Assembly: GCF_000154445.1 (NCBI RefSeq)
Contig: NZ_DS499567.1
Length of the DNA: 64,000 bases
Reading direction: 5' to 3' (one strand)
DNA from: Intestinibacter bartlettii
Lineage (GTDB): Bacteria > Bacillota > Clostridia > Peptostreptococcales > Peptostreptococcaceae
This document shows positions 43,301 to 51,589 of this stretch, piece by piece (the first letter of the stretch is position 1; each line of letters starts with the position of its first letter). The notes beneath the pieces were generated by a model that saw only the letters and a list, made by a program, of their open reading frames with translations, was not told the DNA's origin and did no database searches. The position numbers were made by a program, and so were the translations under genes.

Positions 43301-44870
43301 TGATAAATATTACTATGCAGTAAAAGGTCAAACAACTAAAGAAGGTCAAAATGTAGATGCTTATAAATATTCATCTGTATCAATAATACCAGCAACATCT
43401 GTTTATTATGAAGATAACTTCGGTGGAACAGGTACAACTACCCAAACTGGTGGAATATACTTCAATAAAGATGTTATTCAAAAAGTAGGAACAGACAATA
43501 ATACAGATAACACAAAAGAACAAAGTGACAAAAATACAAATTACGGAAATGATGCTAGTTATGATAATGATGCAACTGATAGTAATGGTTCATCAACTAA
43601 AATAACTGGTAATGGAGCAGCAACAGCAACATTTACATTTACAGGAACTGGTTTTGATTTAGTAGGTAGAACTACAAATGAAACTGGAGACTTTTTAATT
43701 AATGTATATACTGTTGATAGTAATGGAAATAAAAAAGATCGTATAAGTAGTGAAGAGGTAAAAACTAAATATCAAAATGGAAGTTTATATCAAATACCAG
43801 TTTATAATTGGAATTGTTCAGAATGGAAAGATTCAAAAGGAAATGCTTATACACATGGAAAATATTTTGTAGAAATAAAAGTTGCTAGAGATGAAATATT
43901 CTATTTAGATGCAGTACGTATTTACAACCCTATAGATACATCTAAAAATACAGAAGATGCTACAACTGCTAAAGATGCTTATAAAGAAGCGCTTGAATCA
44001 AATCCTCAAGTAAATGAAGTTAGAGAATTGTTATTGACACAAAAAACTTCAACTAACTTTGGTGCAGTATTTGTAAATACTGATGGAGCAGCTGGATTTG
44101 ACAAATTTAAAGAAATAGGACCAAATAATGAAGTTTATTTAGCTCCAGGTCAATCTATTGGATTTGAAATATCATCTGACAAGGTTCCTGCAACTATACA
44201 AATAGGTGCAAAAGCTCCAAATGGAGAAGCAACATTTACTGCTTATACAGATGATAAAACAGATACATCTAAAAATGTACCTGTAGGAACTAAAACACTA
44301 AAAACAGCTACTGATATGTATTATAAATTAGATACAAGTAAGATAAAATTTGTAAATGGGAAAGCATATATAATGGTTAGTAATACTGGAAATAACAATA
44401 ATATAGTTTCAATTACTAACATAAAATTAACATTTAACGCTCCAGCATCAAATGCAAAACCAAATGTTAGTTTTGAAGCTACTCAAGAAGTTATTGAAAA
44501 AACAAAAGCTAGAACATTAGCATTAAATAAAGCTAAAGAACCAGTAAAAATATTAAATGCGAAATTTACTACAGATTTTGTAAAAGTAAATAAAGAATCA
44601 ACATTAATAGTTACTACTAATAGTAATGCTAAAGATATAACTATTTTAGATAACAAAGGAAATAAAGTTACACCAACTTCAAAATCAAGTAAATTAAACT
44701 CAGATGGAAATAAAGTGTTTACAGTTACAATAAAACATACTATCAAAGGTACAAATAGCTATACTATTATTGCTAATGGAGAAGAAGGTAAAACTTCTGA
44801 ATCTGTAAATGTTAGTATAAATGTAAAAAAACAAACATTATTAGATATGATATCATCTTGGTTTAAATAA
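40365..44870 (+). CDS. Large secreted VWA-domain surface protein
   Basis: A 1501-residue secreted protein. A signal peptide (residues 1-31) ends in SHA. Two or three MucBP-like beta repeats (about 185-325, e.g. INYKLDENTPSKVEKEVKAGD and KYYVNGIEQSDSF) precede a von Willebrand A domain (about 390-620) with an intact MIDAS, D401-V-S403-G-S405. Further beta-rich and carbohydrate-binding-like regions follow to the end. No C-terminal LPXTG motif, membrane anchor or wall-binding repeat is present; the C-terminus is TLLDMISSWFK. An FPKTG occurs internally before the VWA domain. The GTG at 40365 has AAAGGAGGAG before it. The 90-residue peptide gene starts 18 bases after its stop, so the two are co-transcribed. 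Confidence 0.85.
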   Translation: MRKILNKFLAVFVSFVMAITMIPLSGIVSHAETTVGDQSTVKTYYEKVNYPTTLETGDEVLITYGTKALVADSNGNLGEDDIGSSDKLTKVPDGSVWKVTKSNSKYYFKTDKRGNKNTLNVNRNSISLGYDGNPLTVTSEGKIYLVRGYTDLRKDYAITYDSGFTGTEDEGASSSTAFTFYKKVQDKVKLTINYKLDENTPSKVEKEVKAGDTVDINDSFPSGFGNVDDYEVEKIEYNGSNIGTDNQIKVNGDAEITAYYKKADKVNFTVKYYVNGIEQSDSFTKSVKKGIQTVSIPEKYNQYTFNKMIINDVEQEKKTTFDVKSDTTIAYYYTDLNAPDAVEPDGDLNGPAQPEYPNQGAVKTSKTASDTDFPKTGLTRVELGVTGVPLKQGTDVVLVIDVSGSMDWDVDGKQTTDNTKKRITIAKDSAKQFVNQLFANNEDGSKSNNRVSVVIFSSSGYTNGILCSLKNVDNKQTVIDAIDGISNNPTGGTDYDNAMTMAEQVLETVKDTTRNKAVLFMSDGAPENGYNGKTGYDIYPDAFKAHEKSSEIKNNYGATIYTVSFGLKGSQYKELTEDRCRQILRDYMASNENCYKNANSKEDLENAFTNIATAIRKAGTNAVVTDVIGDDFSLQMGNKYPSGVKETFPSDYDTSIKILSYSQVDDEGNGTGTPEVIETVTFSEDGTSATSDKKEGNIISGNKIIAENFVYDMNTKTFTWTIGDITSAKIVLSFVEYLNGSMNGQASEKTDYHTNKEATLNYTNYQGIDNQTLPFDDPTLPWGKASVNVVYYLVNENGEPVNSAGNKVDFAWRKEVYKTEPISVNLNTQEKIINASEYKPEGYELHNTNAYYTVRNIGSDNASIDKSNDNSTKVVGDFPYITSTVYFGVLAKTDLQEDTVVLDYGKPVTVDVRANDGFKSATLNSVSKVYDDSEVALNTGTSYSLQEGFKAEESNKYGTLKVKDENKVTYTPNKYMDGIDKYYYAVKGQTTKEGQNVDAYKYSSVSIIPATSVYYEDNFGGTGTTTQTGGIYFNKDVIQKVGTDNNTDNTKEQSDKNTNYGNDASYDNDATDSNGSSTKITGNGAATATFTFTGTGFDLVGRTTNETGDFLINVYTVDSNGNKKDRISSEEVKTKYQNGSLYQIPVYNWNCSEWKDSKGNAYTHGKYFVEIKVARDEIFYLDAVRIYNPIDTSKNTEDATTAKDAYKEALESNPQVNEVRELLLTQKTSTNFGAVFVNTDGAAGFDKFKEIGPNNEVYLAPGQSIGFEISSDKVPATIQIGAKAPNGEATFTAYTDDKTDTSKNVPVGTKTLKTATDMYYKLDTSKIKFVNGKAYIMVSNTGNNNNIVSITNIKLTFNAPASNAKPNVSFEATQEVIEKTKARTLALNKAKEPVKILNAKFTTDFVKVNKESTLIVTTNSNAKDITILDNKGNKVTPTSKSSKLNSDGNKVFTVTIKHTIKGTNSYTIIANGEEGKTSESVNVSINVKKQTLLDMISSWFK

Positions 44871-44888
44871 GGGATTGGAGGTGCAGAT

Positions 44889-45161
44889 ATGAAAAATAAA
44901 AAAGCCTATACAAAACCTGAATTTTATATGGAGGAATTTGGTGTTTCTCAAAGTATAGCTACATGCAAAACTGCAACAAAAACTTTTTATAAAGATGGTG
45001 GTTGTGGAATACCTTCTAAAGGTGAAAAATATGATGAACCAGTTATTTATTTTAATACAGGAATAGCTGGAGGTAGTTGTACACATGCAGCTGAATTGCC
45101 AGATGGTGATAAAGTATGTTATCATATTCCACAAAGTTATGCAGAATATTTTGGATCATAA
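44889..45161 (+). CDS. Four-cysteine 90-residue peptide, candidate RiPP precursor
   Basis: A small protein with the leader-like start NKKAYTKPEFYMEEFGVSQS followed by IATC. The [Y/K]-x-K-P-E-F-x-x-E-E-F type of start recurs in uncharacterised clostridial peptides next to radical SAM enzymes. Cysteines are at 26, 39, 64 and 77, two pairs each exactly 13 apart. There is no signal peptide. The core is rich in G, Y, T and P (GGCGIPSKG, GIAGGSCTHAAEL). It lies just before the modification genes and is separated from them by a strong terminator. A substrate of the radical SAM protein is the best hypothesis; an unrelated small secreted protein is the alternative. Confidence 0.65.
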   Translation: MKNKKAYTKPEFYMEEFGVSQSIATCKTATKTFYKDGGCGIPSKGEKYDEPVIYFNTGIAGGSCTHAAELPDGDKVCYHIPQSYAEYFGS

Positions 45162-45181
45162 AATATATAAAAAAATAAAGG

Positions 45182-45216
45182 ATATGGCCATATCATTAGA
45201 TATGGTCATATTTTTT
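45182..45216 (+). terminator. Intrinsic terminator between peptide gene and modification genes
   Basis: A 13-bp stem (45182-45194 with 45199-45211, one G-U) with loop ATTA is followed by six T's. Partial readthrough would give many copies of the peptide mRNA and few of the enzyme mRNA, as expected for a precursor and its modifying enzymes. Confidence 0.85.
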
Positions 45217-45239
45217 AAAAAGTTTGGGAGAGAATTTTT

Positions 45240-46118
45240 ATGACATATGTATATAATATTGCAGGATTAAATATTTTTTTAAATTTGCCATATACAATAA
45301 AGTCTATGAATAGATTTGAAAAATTTTATATTGAAAATACACCAAAAGAAAGTGATATATATTATAATTTTATAGAGGTAAGAAATAGAAAACAATTCAA
45401 AACAAAACCTATATATAGCTGTTCAGAATATAATATTTTTTATGAGGATAATATTTTTTATAGAGAATTTGTATATTTAGATAATAAAAATCCAAATGCA
45501 TGTTTGATTGATAAAGGTGATAATAATTATACTTGTTATTTATACAATAAGTATACTCATAAAGAAATTCAATATTCTAATATATTTGATTCTTTAGCAT
45601 TGGAATCGACTCTTATAAAACAAAATGTATTTATATTACACTCTTCTTTTATAAATTATAAAGGAAGTGCAATTTTGTTTTCAGGAAATTCAGGTATTGG
45701 AAAGTCTACACAGGCAGATTTATGGCAAAAATATAAAAATGTAGATTTGATAAACGGTGATAGAGCATTTATTAGAAAGATAAATAATACTTGGTATGCT
45801 TATGGATCACCATTTTCAGGAAGTTCAAAAATTTATAAAAATGAATCGTATCCCATAAATTCTATTATAATGTTGAAACAATCAAAAGAAAATAAGGTTG
45901 TTCCTTTGGATAAAAAACAGGCATTTAGAAGTATAATAAGACAGGTTACTATAAATAGGTGGAATAGTGATTTCTACAATAATGTGATTAATTTAGTGGA
46001 TGAATTAACTAATGATATACCGGTATATTTATTAGAATGTCTTCCTAATGAAGATGCGGTAAATTTATTAGAAAAATATATAAAGGGGAATTTAAAAAAT
46101 GAATGTAAAGACAGTTGA
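45240..46118 (+). CDS. HPr-kinase/PEPCK-like P-loop protein
   Basis: A 292-residue protein with a P-loop, GNSGIGKST, at residues 149-157. Around it lie ILHSSFINYKGSAILFSG and DLINGDRAFIRK. This layout matches the HPr-kinase-like proteins found in peptide-modification (RiPP) clusters beside PqqD and radical SAM genes; they are not true HPr kinases. The N-terminal half (1-130) is of unknown fold. GGGAG lies before the ATG. It overlaps the radical SAM gene by 20 bases, which points to strict co-expression. Possible roles are phosphorylation of, or ATP-driven action on, the peptide. Confidence 0.72.
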   Translation: MTYVYNIAGLNIFLNLPYTIKSMNRFEKFYIENTPKESDIYYNFIEVRNRKQFKTKPIYSCSEYNIFYEDNIFYREFVYLDNKNPNACLIDKGDNNYTCYLYNKYTHKEIQYSNIFDSLALESTLIKQNVFILHSSFINYKGSAILFSGNSGIGKSTQADLWQKYKNVDLINGDRAFIRKINNTWYAYGSPFSGSSKIYKNESYPINSIIMLKQSKENKVVPLDKKQAFRSIIRQVTINRWNSDFYNNVINLVDELTNDIPVYLLECLPNEDAVNLLEKYIKGNLKNECKDS

Positions 46119-47241
46119 ACCATTAATAGCAACTTATTTGTCAGATAAGGCTGTAAAAAATAAAATACCACTATCGGGAACATTTGAGTTATCTCCTATT
46201 TGCAATATGGATTGTAAAATGTGTTATGTAAAAATGACAAAATCAGAGGTTGACAAGGTTGGAAGACTAAGAACTGTTGAAGAATGGATAAGTATAGCAG
46301 AGGAAGCAAAAGATGCAGGTATGTTATTTTTACTTATAACAGGTGGTGAACCTTTATTATATAAAGGGTTTAAAGAATTATATTTAAAATTGGTTAAAAT
46401 GGGACTAATTATATCAATTAATACTAATGCTACATTAATTGATGAAGAAATGGCTGATTTCTTTGCAAAATATCCACCATCAAGATTAAATATAACTTTA
46501 TATGGAGGTTCTAATGAAACATATGAAAGATTATGTGGAAATCCTAATGGTTTTACTCAAGTTACGAGAGCGATAAAATATCTAAAAGAGAGAAATATAT
46601 CAGTAAAATTAAATGCAAGTATTACTCCATATAATAAGGATGATATTGAGCTAATATATAAGTTTGCTGAGAAAAATGAATTATATGTACAATTTGGATG
46701 CTATATGTTTCCGCCGGTTAGAAGAGATAGTTCTGCTATCGGTAAAGGGGATAGATTTTCAACTAGCGAGGCAGCATTTTATTCAGTACAAATTGATAAG
46801 TTAAGAATGGAGAAGGAAACATTTATCAAAAGGGCAAAGGCTATGAAAGAGGGAATTGTGTTAAAAAATGATGACCCGATGGATGAACAATGTGAAAAAA
46901 TAGAGGGGGATCCTATAGGATGTCGTGCTGGTAAATCTTCATTTTGGCTTTCTTGGGATGGAAAGATATATCCATGTGGAATGATGAATAGTATTGCATC
47001 AAATCCTTTTGATATTGGATTTATAAATAGTTGGAATATTATTTTAGAAGAAACAAAAAAAATAAGATTATACTCTGGTTGCACAGATTGTAAATATAAA
47101 GGAATCTGTTCAAGTTGTGCTGCATCGATATATACTGAAACAGGAAGTTTTGATAAAAAACCACAATATTTATGTGATATGTACAGTAAAGTAGTGGAAT
47201 TTACACAATTAGAATACAATAATATTATTGGAAGAAAATAA
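46099..47241 (+). CDS. Radical SAM/SPASM peptide-modifying enzyme
   Basis: A 380-residue radical S-adenosylmethionine enzyme. The SAM-binding 4Fe-4S motif is C35-x3-C39-x2-C42 (CNMDCKMC), followed by ITGGEPLLYKGF (GGEP motif). The C-terminal SPASM domain has C275 (GCRAG), C293 (YPCGMM), the group GCTDCKYKGICSSCAA and a final YLCDMY, enough for two auxiliary clusters. SPASM proteins commonly crosslink or epimerise ribosomally made peptides. With a PqqD-like gene 19 bases downstream and a peptide gene upstream, peptide maturation is the most likely role; the chemistry cannot be told. Confidence 0.9.
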   Translation: MNVKTVEPLIATYLSDKAVKNKIPLSGTFELSPICNMDCKMCYVKMTKSEVDKVGRLRTVEEWISIAEEAKDAGMLFLLITGGEPLLYKGFKELYLKLVKMGLIISINTNATLIDEEMADFFAKYPPSRLNITLYGGSNETYERLCGNPNGFTQVTRAIKYLKERNISVKLNASITPYNKDDIELIYKFAEKNELYVQFGCYMFPPVRRDSSAIGKGDRFSTSEAAFYSVQIDKLRMEKETFIKRAKAMKEGIVLKNDDPMDEQCEKIEGDPIGCRAGKSSFWLSWDGKIYPCGMMNSIASNPFDIGFINSWNIILEETKKIRLYSGCTDCKYKGICSSCAASIYTETGSFDKKPQYLCDMYSKVVEFTQLEYNNIIGRK

Positions 47242-47260
47242 AAAGTAGGGGAGTATATTT

Positions 47261-47521
47261 ATGGACTTAAAAAAAGAGTTTATGCTTAGAAATATAGCTG
47301 GGGATAATATTTTAGTTCCACTTGGAGGAACAATAAATGATTTTAATGGATTGATAGCTATTAATGAAATAGGAAAATTTATTTGGGAAAATATCGAGTC
47401 ATCTAAAGATGAAGATGAGTTATTACAAAGAATATTAGATGAATATGAAGTTGAGAGAGATGTTGCTAAGGCTGATTTAGATGAATTTTTAGGGAAATTA
47501 AAAGCTGTGGATATTATATAA
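47261..47521 (+). CDS. PqqD-family peptide-recognition protein
   Basis: An 86-residue PqqD-like protein (PF05402) that binds the leader of a precursor peptide and presents it to a radical SAM enzyme. The sequence has FMLRNIAGDNILVPLGG, then GLIAINEIGKFIWENI, DEDELLQRILDEY and DLDEFLGKL, the typical winged-helix pattern. It is a free-standing form. GGGGAG is well spaced before the ATG. A terminator follows directly. Confidence 0.9.
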   Translation: MDLKKEFMLRNIAGDNILVPLGGTINDFNGLIAINEIGKFIWENIESSKDEDELLQRILDEYEVERDVAKADLDEFLGKLKAVDII

Positions 47522-47526
47522 ACAAA

Positions 47527-47558
47527 AGCGGGCAGAGATGTCCGTTTTTTGTTTTAGA
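47527..47558 (+). terminator. Intrinsic terminator after pqqD-like gene
   Basis: AGCGGGCA and TGTCCGTT form a stem with two G-U pairs and a GAGA loop, followed by a T-run. It separates the kinase-radical SAM-PqqD unit from the exporter gene. Confidence 0.65.
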
Positions 47559-47726
47559 AAAAATATAATTTTCATGTATATTATTCCCAAAAACGGGCAA
47601 CATATCAATATAACTTACAAATTTCCTATTATTGCAATTATTGTTTTATATATACTTATAAAATGCTAAAATAAAGATATAAATATTTAAATTACGATGT
47701 TTCAATAAACAAAAGGTGGGGGAAAA

Positions 47727-49487
47727 ATGGAATTTATAAAAAAGGTTATTAGAAAGATTAAAGAGGGTATGCTCCAGGAGATGTATGAAGAGACGAAATG
47801 GATGTATACTTATGCGAAAAAATATAAGTTTCAAATTGTATTTTACATATTTTTAGGAGTGTTGACGACTGTTATGGGGCTGGCTTCGAGTGTTGGGTCT
47901 AAGTACTTAATCGATGCTGTTACTGGCCAAGACAGTGGGAATATCGCCTTGATTGCGCTTTTTATAGTTGCGATGGGGCTTTTTAGTATTGGAATTAATG
48001 CTATTACAACTATGATTTCGGCTAGGATTAATATTAAGGTTAATAATGAAATCCAGGCTGAGGTTTATGATAAGATTCTTGTTGCGGATTGGATTTCGAT
48101 GAAGGAGTTTCATAGCGGGGATTTATTAAACCGTCTAAATGGCGATGTTAATACTGTGGCGTCTAGTATTTTGAGCTGGATTCCGAGTTTGATTACGCGT
48201 TCTGCTCAATTTTTTGGAATTCTTGCTATTATACTTTATTATGATCCTACGATGGCGGTTATTGCGCTTGGGAGTGCGCCTGTGATGCTTATTGTTTCGA
48301 AAACTCTTATGAAAAAAATGAGGGATTATAATAAAAGAATGAGACAGGTTTCGAGTGATGTTATGTCTTTTAATGAAGAGTCTTTCCAAAATATACAGTC
48401 TATAAAGGCTTTTGATTTGGTTGGTTTATTTAGTAAAAGATTGAGAAATGTTCAACAAAACTATAAAGATGTTTTTTTAGATTATAATAAGTTTTCTGTT
48501 TATACATCGTCTTTTATGTCTGTTGTGGGGATGTTTGTTGCTTATGCTTGTTTTGGATGGGGTGTTTACCGTCTTTGGACAGGTCATATAACTTTTGGGA
48601 CTATGACTTTGTTTGTTCAATTATCTGGTCAGCTTTCTTCATCATTTAAGTCGATTGTAAGTCTTGTTCCGTCTGCGATTAGTGCGACTACTTCTGCGGG
48701 AAGAATTATGGAGTTTTTCAAGATTAAAGATGAAAGTGAATTGGAAGATGATAAGGCTAAGTTAATACAAAATAATACTCAAGGCAAGGGGCTTAGCGTT
48801 GTTTTGGATGATGTTGAGTTTAGTTATAATGAAAATAAGACTGTGTTCCAACATGCTGATGTAGTTGCGAATCCTGGCGAGATTGTAGCTCTTGTTGGTC
48901 CTTCTGGTGAGGGTAAGACGACTATGATTAGGTTATTATTAGGTCTTATTAATACTAAGTCTGGAAATGCGAGTATAAGGGATATCAACGGTGTTAGTTG
49001 CAAAATTTCAGCAGGAACAAGAAGATTCTTTGCATATGTACCACAGGGTAATACGATTTTCTCTGGGACTATAGCGGAGAATATGAGAATGGTGAAACAA
49101 GATGCGACTGATGCTGAGATTGTTGAGGCGTTGAAGGCTGCTTGTGCTTATGATTTTGTAAATAAATTGCCTGATAAAATTAATTCAAAAGTTGGCGAGA
49201 GGGGCAGTGGTTTTTCTGAGGGTCAGGCTCAAAGGCTTTCGATTGCTAGGGCTCTTCTTAGAAAATCACCTATATTATTGTTAGATGAGGCGACGTCTGC
49301 TCTTGATGTATTTACTGAGAGACAAGTTCTTAGAAATATTATGAATATGGGTTATGCGAGAACTTGTATTGTTACGACGCATAGACCGAGTGTGCTTACG
49401 ATGTGTGATAAAGTTTATAAAATCGATAGTGGGGTTGTGTGTGATATTGATGAGAAGGAAGTCAATATGCTTATAAGAGATTTTTAG
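47727..49487 (+). CDS. ABC transporter (fused permease and ATPase)
   Basis: A 586-residue type I ABC half-transporter. Six membrane helices occupy about residues 35-335. The ATPase domain has Walker A GPSGEGKTT (391-399), a Q-loop in VPQGNTIF, signature FSEGQAQRLS (about 495-505), Walker B ILLLDEATS (about 515-523) and the switch histidine in VTTHRPS. There is no N-terminal peptidase C39 domain, so any leader would be removed elsewhere. It lies 205 bases after the PqqD-like gene on the same strand and is the probable exporter of the modified peptide. Codon use is mixed: G/T-ending at both ends, A-ending in parts. Confidence 0.88.
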   Translation: MEFIKKVIRKIKEGMLQEMYEETKWMYTYAKKYKFQIVFYIFLGVLTTVMGLASSVGSKYLIDAVTGQDSGNIALIALFIVAMGLFSIGINAITTMISARINIKVNNEIQAEVYDKILVADWISMKEFHSGDLLNRLNGDVNTVASSILSWIPSLITRSAQFFGILAIILYYDPTMAVIALGSAPVMLIVSKTLMKKMRDYNKRMRQVSSDVMSFNEESFQNIQSIKAFDLVGLFSKRLRNVQQNYKDVFLDYNKFSVYTSSFMSVVGMFVAYACFGWGVYRLWTGHITFGTMTLFVQLSGQLSSSFKSIVSLVPSAISATTSAGRIMEFFKIKDESELEDDKAKLIQNNTQGKGLSVVLDDVEFSYNENKTVFQHADVVANPGEIVALVGPSGEGKTTMIRLLLGLINTKSGNASIRDINGVSCKISAGTRRFFAYVPQGNTIFSGTIAENMRMVKQDATDAEIVEALKAACAYDFVNKLPDKINSKVGERGSGFSEGQAQRLSIARALLRKSPILLLDEATSALDVFTERQVLRNIMNMGYARTCIVTTHRPSVLTMCDKVYKIDSGVVCDIDEKEVNMLIRDF

Positions 49488-49509
49488 AAATCCACGAGGG
49501 GGGATTAAT

Positions 49510-50403
49510 ATGAAGAAACATAAAAAACTAAAAATAGCAGCAGGAATACTTTGTTTACTGCTAATAATAGCGATACCACTTTGCTATTACTTAATTTATA
49601 TTTCGTACAACCATCTAACTGTAAATACATACGATATAAAAAGTCAAAAGATAGAGACTACAAACGGGGAAAATCTAAAGTTTGTCGTTGTCGGTGATCT
49701 TCATGATAATACTTTTAATGATAATGATGATAAGCTAGTTCAGACTATTAAGGCTCAAAATCCAGATTTTATAATTGCTGATGGCGATATTTTAAACGAT
49801 GATTCGAAAAATCCTGATATTGCTATGAGTTTTATAAAAAGACTTGTGAAGATTGCGCCTGTTTATTATGCTCTTGGAAATCATGAGCTTGAGTATATGC
49901 AAAATCAAAAGTCTGAGGATTTGTTGGATGAAATAAAATCTACTGGTGCGATTTTGTTGGAACAGAAATATAAAGATATAAAGGTTAAGGGCGTACCTGT
50001 TCGTATTGGCGGAATGTATGGCTATGCTTTTGACCCAAATGGTACGACTAAAAAGGCTGATATGGGCGATGGAATTTACGACTTCTTGAAGGATTTTGAA
50101 AATACTTCTAGCTATAAAATCATGATGAGCCACAGACCTGATAGTTTTATTTTTGGTGAGGCTTCGAAGGCTTGGGATATCGACTTGGTTGTGAGTTCGC
50201 ATGATCATGGTGGACAAGTTGTATTTCCGTTTTTAGGCGGATTTTATGGCGGTGACCAAGGTTATTTCCCTGAATATATCCACGGTCTTTATAATAAGGA
50301 TAAGATGAAGATTTTGATAAGTAGCGGACTTGGTTCGAATAAGCAAAAACTGCCTAGATTTAATAATGTGCCTGAGGTTATGGTTGTTAATTTGTCTAAT
50401 TAG
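49510..50403 (+). CDS. Membrane-anchored metallophosphoesterase (second copy)
   Basis: A 297-residue calcineurin-like phosphoesterase with an N-terminal membrane helix (about 10-30) and metal motifs GDLHDNTFN, ADGDIL, GNHELEY, SHRPDS and SSHDHGGQ. It is a close paralogue of the cps-locus enzyme at 15366, alike in almost every block (IAPVYYALGNHE, PDSFIFG, GGFYGGDQGY, KLPRFNN). The codons differ clearly, G/T-ending here and A-ending there. The gene starts 22 bases after the ABC transporter, so it may belong to that unit. The substrate is unknown. Confidence 0.86.
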   Translation: MKKHKKLKIAAGILCLLLIIAIPLCYYLIYISYNHLTVNTYDIKSQKIETTNGENLKFVVVGDLHDNTFNDNDDKLVQTIKAQNPDFIIADGDILNDDSKNPDIAMSFIKRLVKIAPVYYALGNHELEYMQNQKSEDLLDEIKSTGAILLEQKYKDIKVKGVPVRIGGMYGYAFDPNGTTKKADMGDGIYDFLKDFENTSSYKIMMSHRPDSFIFGEASKAWDIDLVVSSHDHGGQVVFPFLGGFYGGDQGYFPEYIHGLYNKDKMKILISSGLGSNKQKLPRFNNVPEVMVVNLSN

Positions 50404-50511
50404 TTTAATAGGAGTGGTTTATTAGGAAAATTTTATTATTTAAAAATATTTTTGGATAAAAGTGAATAAAAAGGAATTAAATTGGTTAATCTATATTTAA
50501 CCCTTACTAAT

Positions 50512-50545
50512 AAAGGTGATATGAACATTCATACCACCTTTTAAT
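50512..50545. terminator. Bidirectional terminator
   Basis: AAAGGTG (50512-50518) pairs with CACCTTT (50535-50541), with an inner TATGA/TCATA stem. It lies between the convergent phosphoesterase and LCP genes. Confidence 0.7.
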
Positions 50546-50560
50546 TTACATAAGATTTGA

Positions 50561-51577
50561 TTAATAATTTAACTTGATATTATCATTATTTTTTAAATAG
50601 TCGTTGTCTTCTGGCATTATATCATCATATATAAAGTCATGAAGTACACCTATTGAATTTACATCATATAGCCATACCCAGCCGGCGTTTTTGTATTTTC
50701 CGCCTTTAACATGAACATCGTCAATGATTGGGAATTCGGCTTGTTTAAGCTCTTGTTTTGTTGCAAATGAATAAGATGTAAATGCTAAGTTTAACATCTC
50801 GCTAACTGACACATTAGTCGATACATATGGAAGTAGAGAATTTATTAGTTTTGGATATTCTGACATAGATAAGTCTTTGACACCGTTAAACATCCCAGAG
50901 ATTATTTTACGTTGTCTTTGGTCTCTATAAATACCATTGTCAAGATATCTCATTCTTGCATATGCTATTGCTTGGTATCCGTTTAATGTATGTAAACCAG
51001 CGCCTTCTATTAATTGTGGTTCATCGCCTTTATCCCCGTAAGTGCATGAATCGAATGCGCCTGGAATACCTTCATTTAGCGATTTGATTTCTCTTTGCTC
51101 TATGTTTACATCGACACCGCCTATTACGAATATTATATTCATAAGGTCGTTAAAGTCGACTTGAACAAATTTATCGATACCTATTTCGAAGTTTTGTTCT
51201 ATTGTTTTAAATAATAAGTCTTCTTTACCCCAGAAATACGCTGCATTTAATTTGCCTTTTCCGTGTCCTGGAATGTCTACGTATGTATCACGTGCAAGTG
51301 ATGTTAGTTTAATATTATTATGGTTTGAGTCGATTGTTAAAATCATCATAGCATCTGATCTGTATGCTAGTTCGTTTTCGCGGCCGTCTGTACCTAGTAA
51401 TAATATGTTTGTAATACCTTCGACTTTTTGATATTGTGAGTTGTAATTATCATCTACATGAGCTGAATTTATTCTAAAAAAGATATACCCCAATGTTATA
51501 AGTGGAATTAGAATAAGTAAGACTAGTAGTATTATAACTGTTTTTTTAAATGTTGAATATTCTTTGAATTTACCCAA
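50561..51577 (-). CDS. LytR-CpsA-Psr (LCP) family glycopolymer ligase
   Basis: A 338-residue LCP protein that attaches wall teichoic acid or capsule to peptidoglycan. One membrane helix (about 14-33) is followed by the LCP domain with LLGTDGRENELAYRSDAMMILTID, SLARDTYVDIPGHGKGKLNAAY, and the late GYQAIAYARMRY...RDQRQRK with conserved arginines that hold the lipid phosphate. Translation seems to begin at a TTG (51577) without a good ribosome site; a perfect site upstream serves a four-codon frame (see 51601-51612). It could link the cps polymer to the wall. Confidence 0.88.
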   Translation of the reverse strand: MGKFKEYSTFKKTVIILLVLLILIPLITLGYIFFRINSAHVDDNYNSQYQKVEGITNILLLGTDGRENELAYRSDAMMILTIDSNHNNIKLTSLARDTYVDIPGHGKGKLNAAYFWGKEDLLFKTIEQNFEIGIDKFVQVDFNDLMNIIFVIGGVDVNIEQREIKSLNEGIPGAFDSCTYGDKGDEPQLIEGAGLHTLNGYQAIAYARMRYLDNGIYRDQRQRKIISGMFNGVKDLSMSEYPKLINSLLPYVSTNVSVSEMLNLAFTSYSFATKQELKQAEFPIIDDVHVKGGKYKNAGWVWLYDVNSIGVLHDFIYDDIMPEDNDYLKNNDNIKLNY

Positions 51578-51589
51578 AAATATTTGCTG

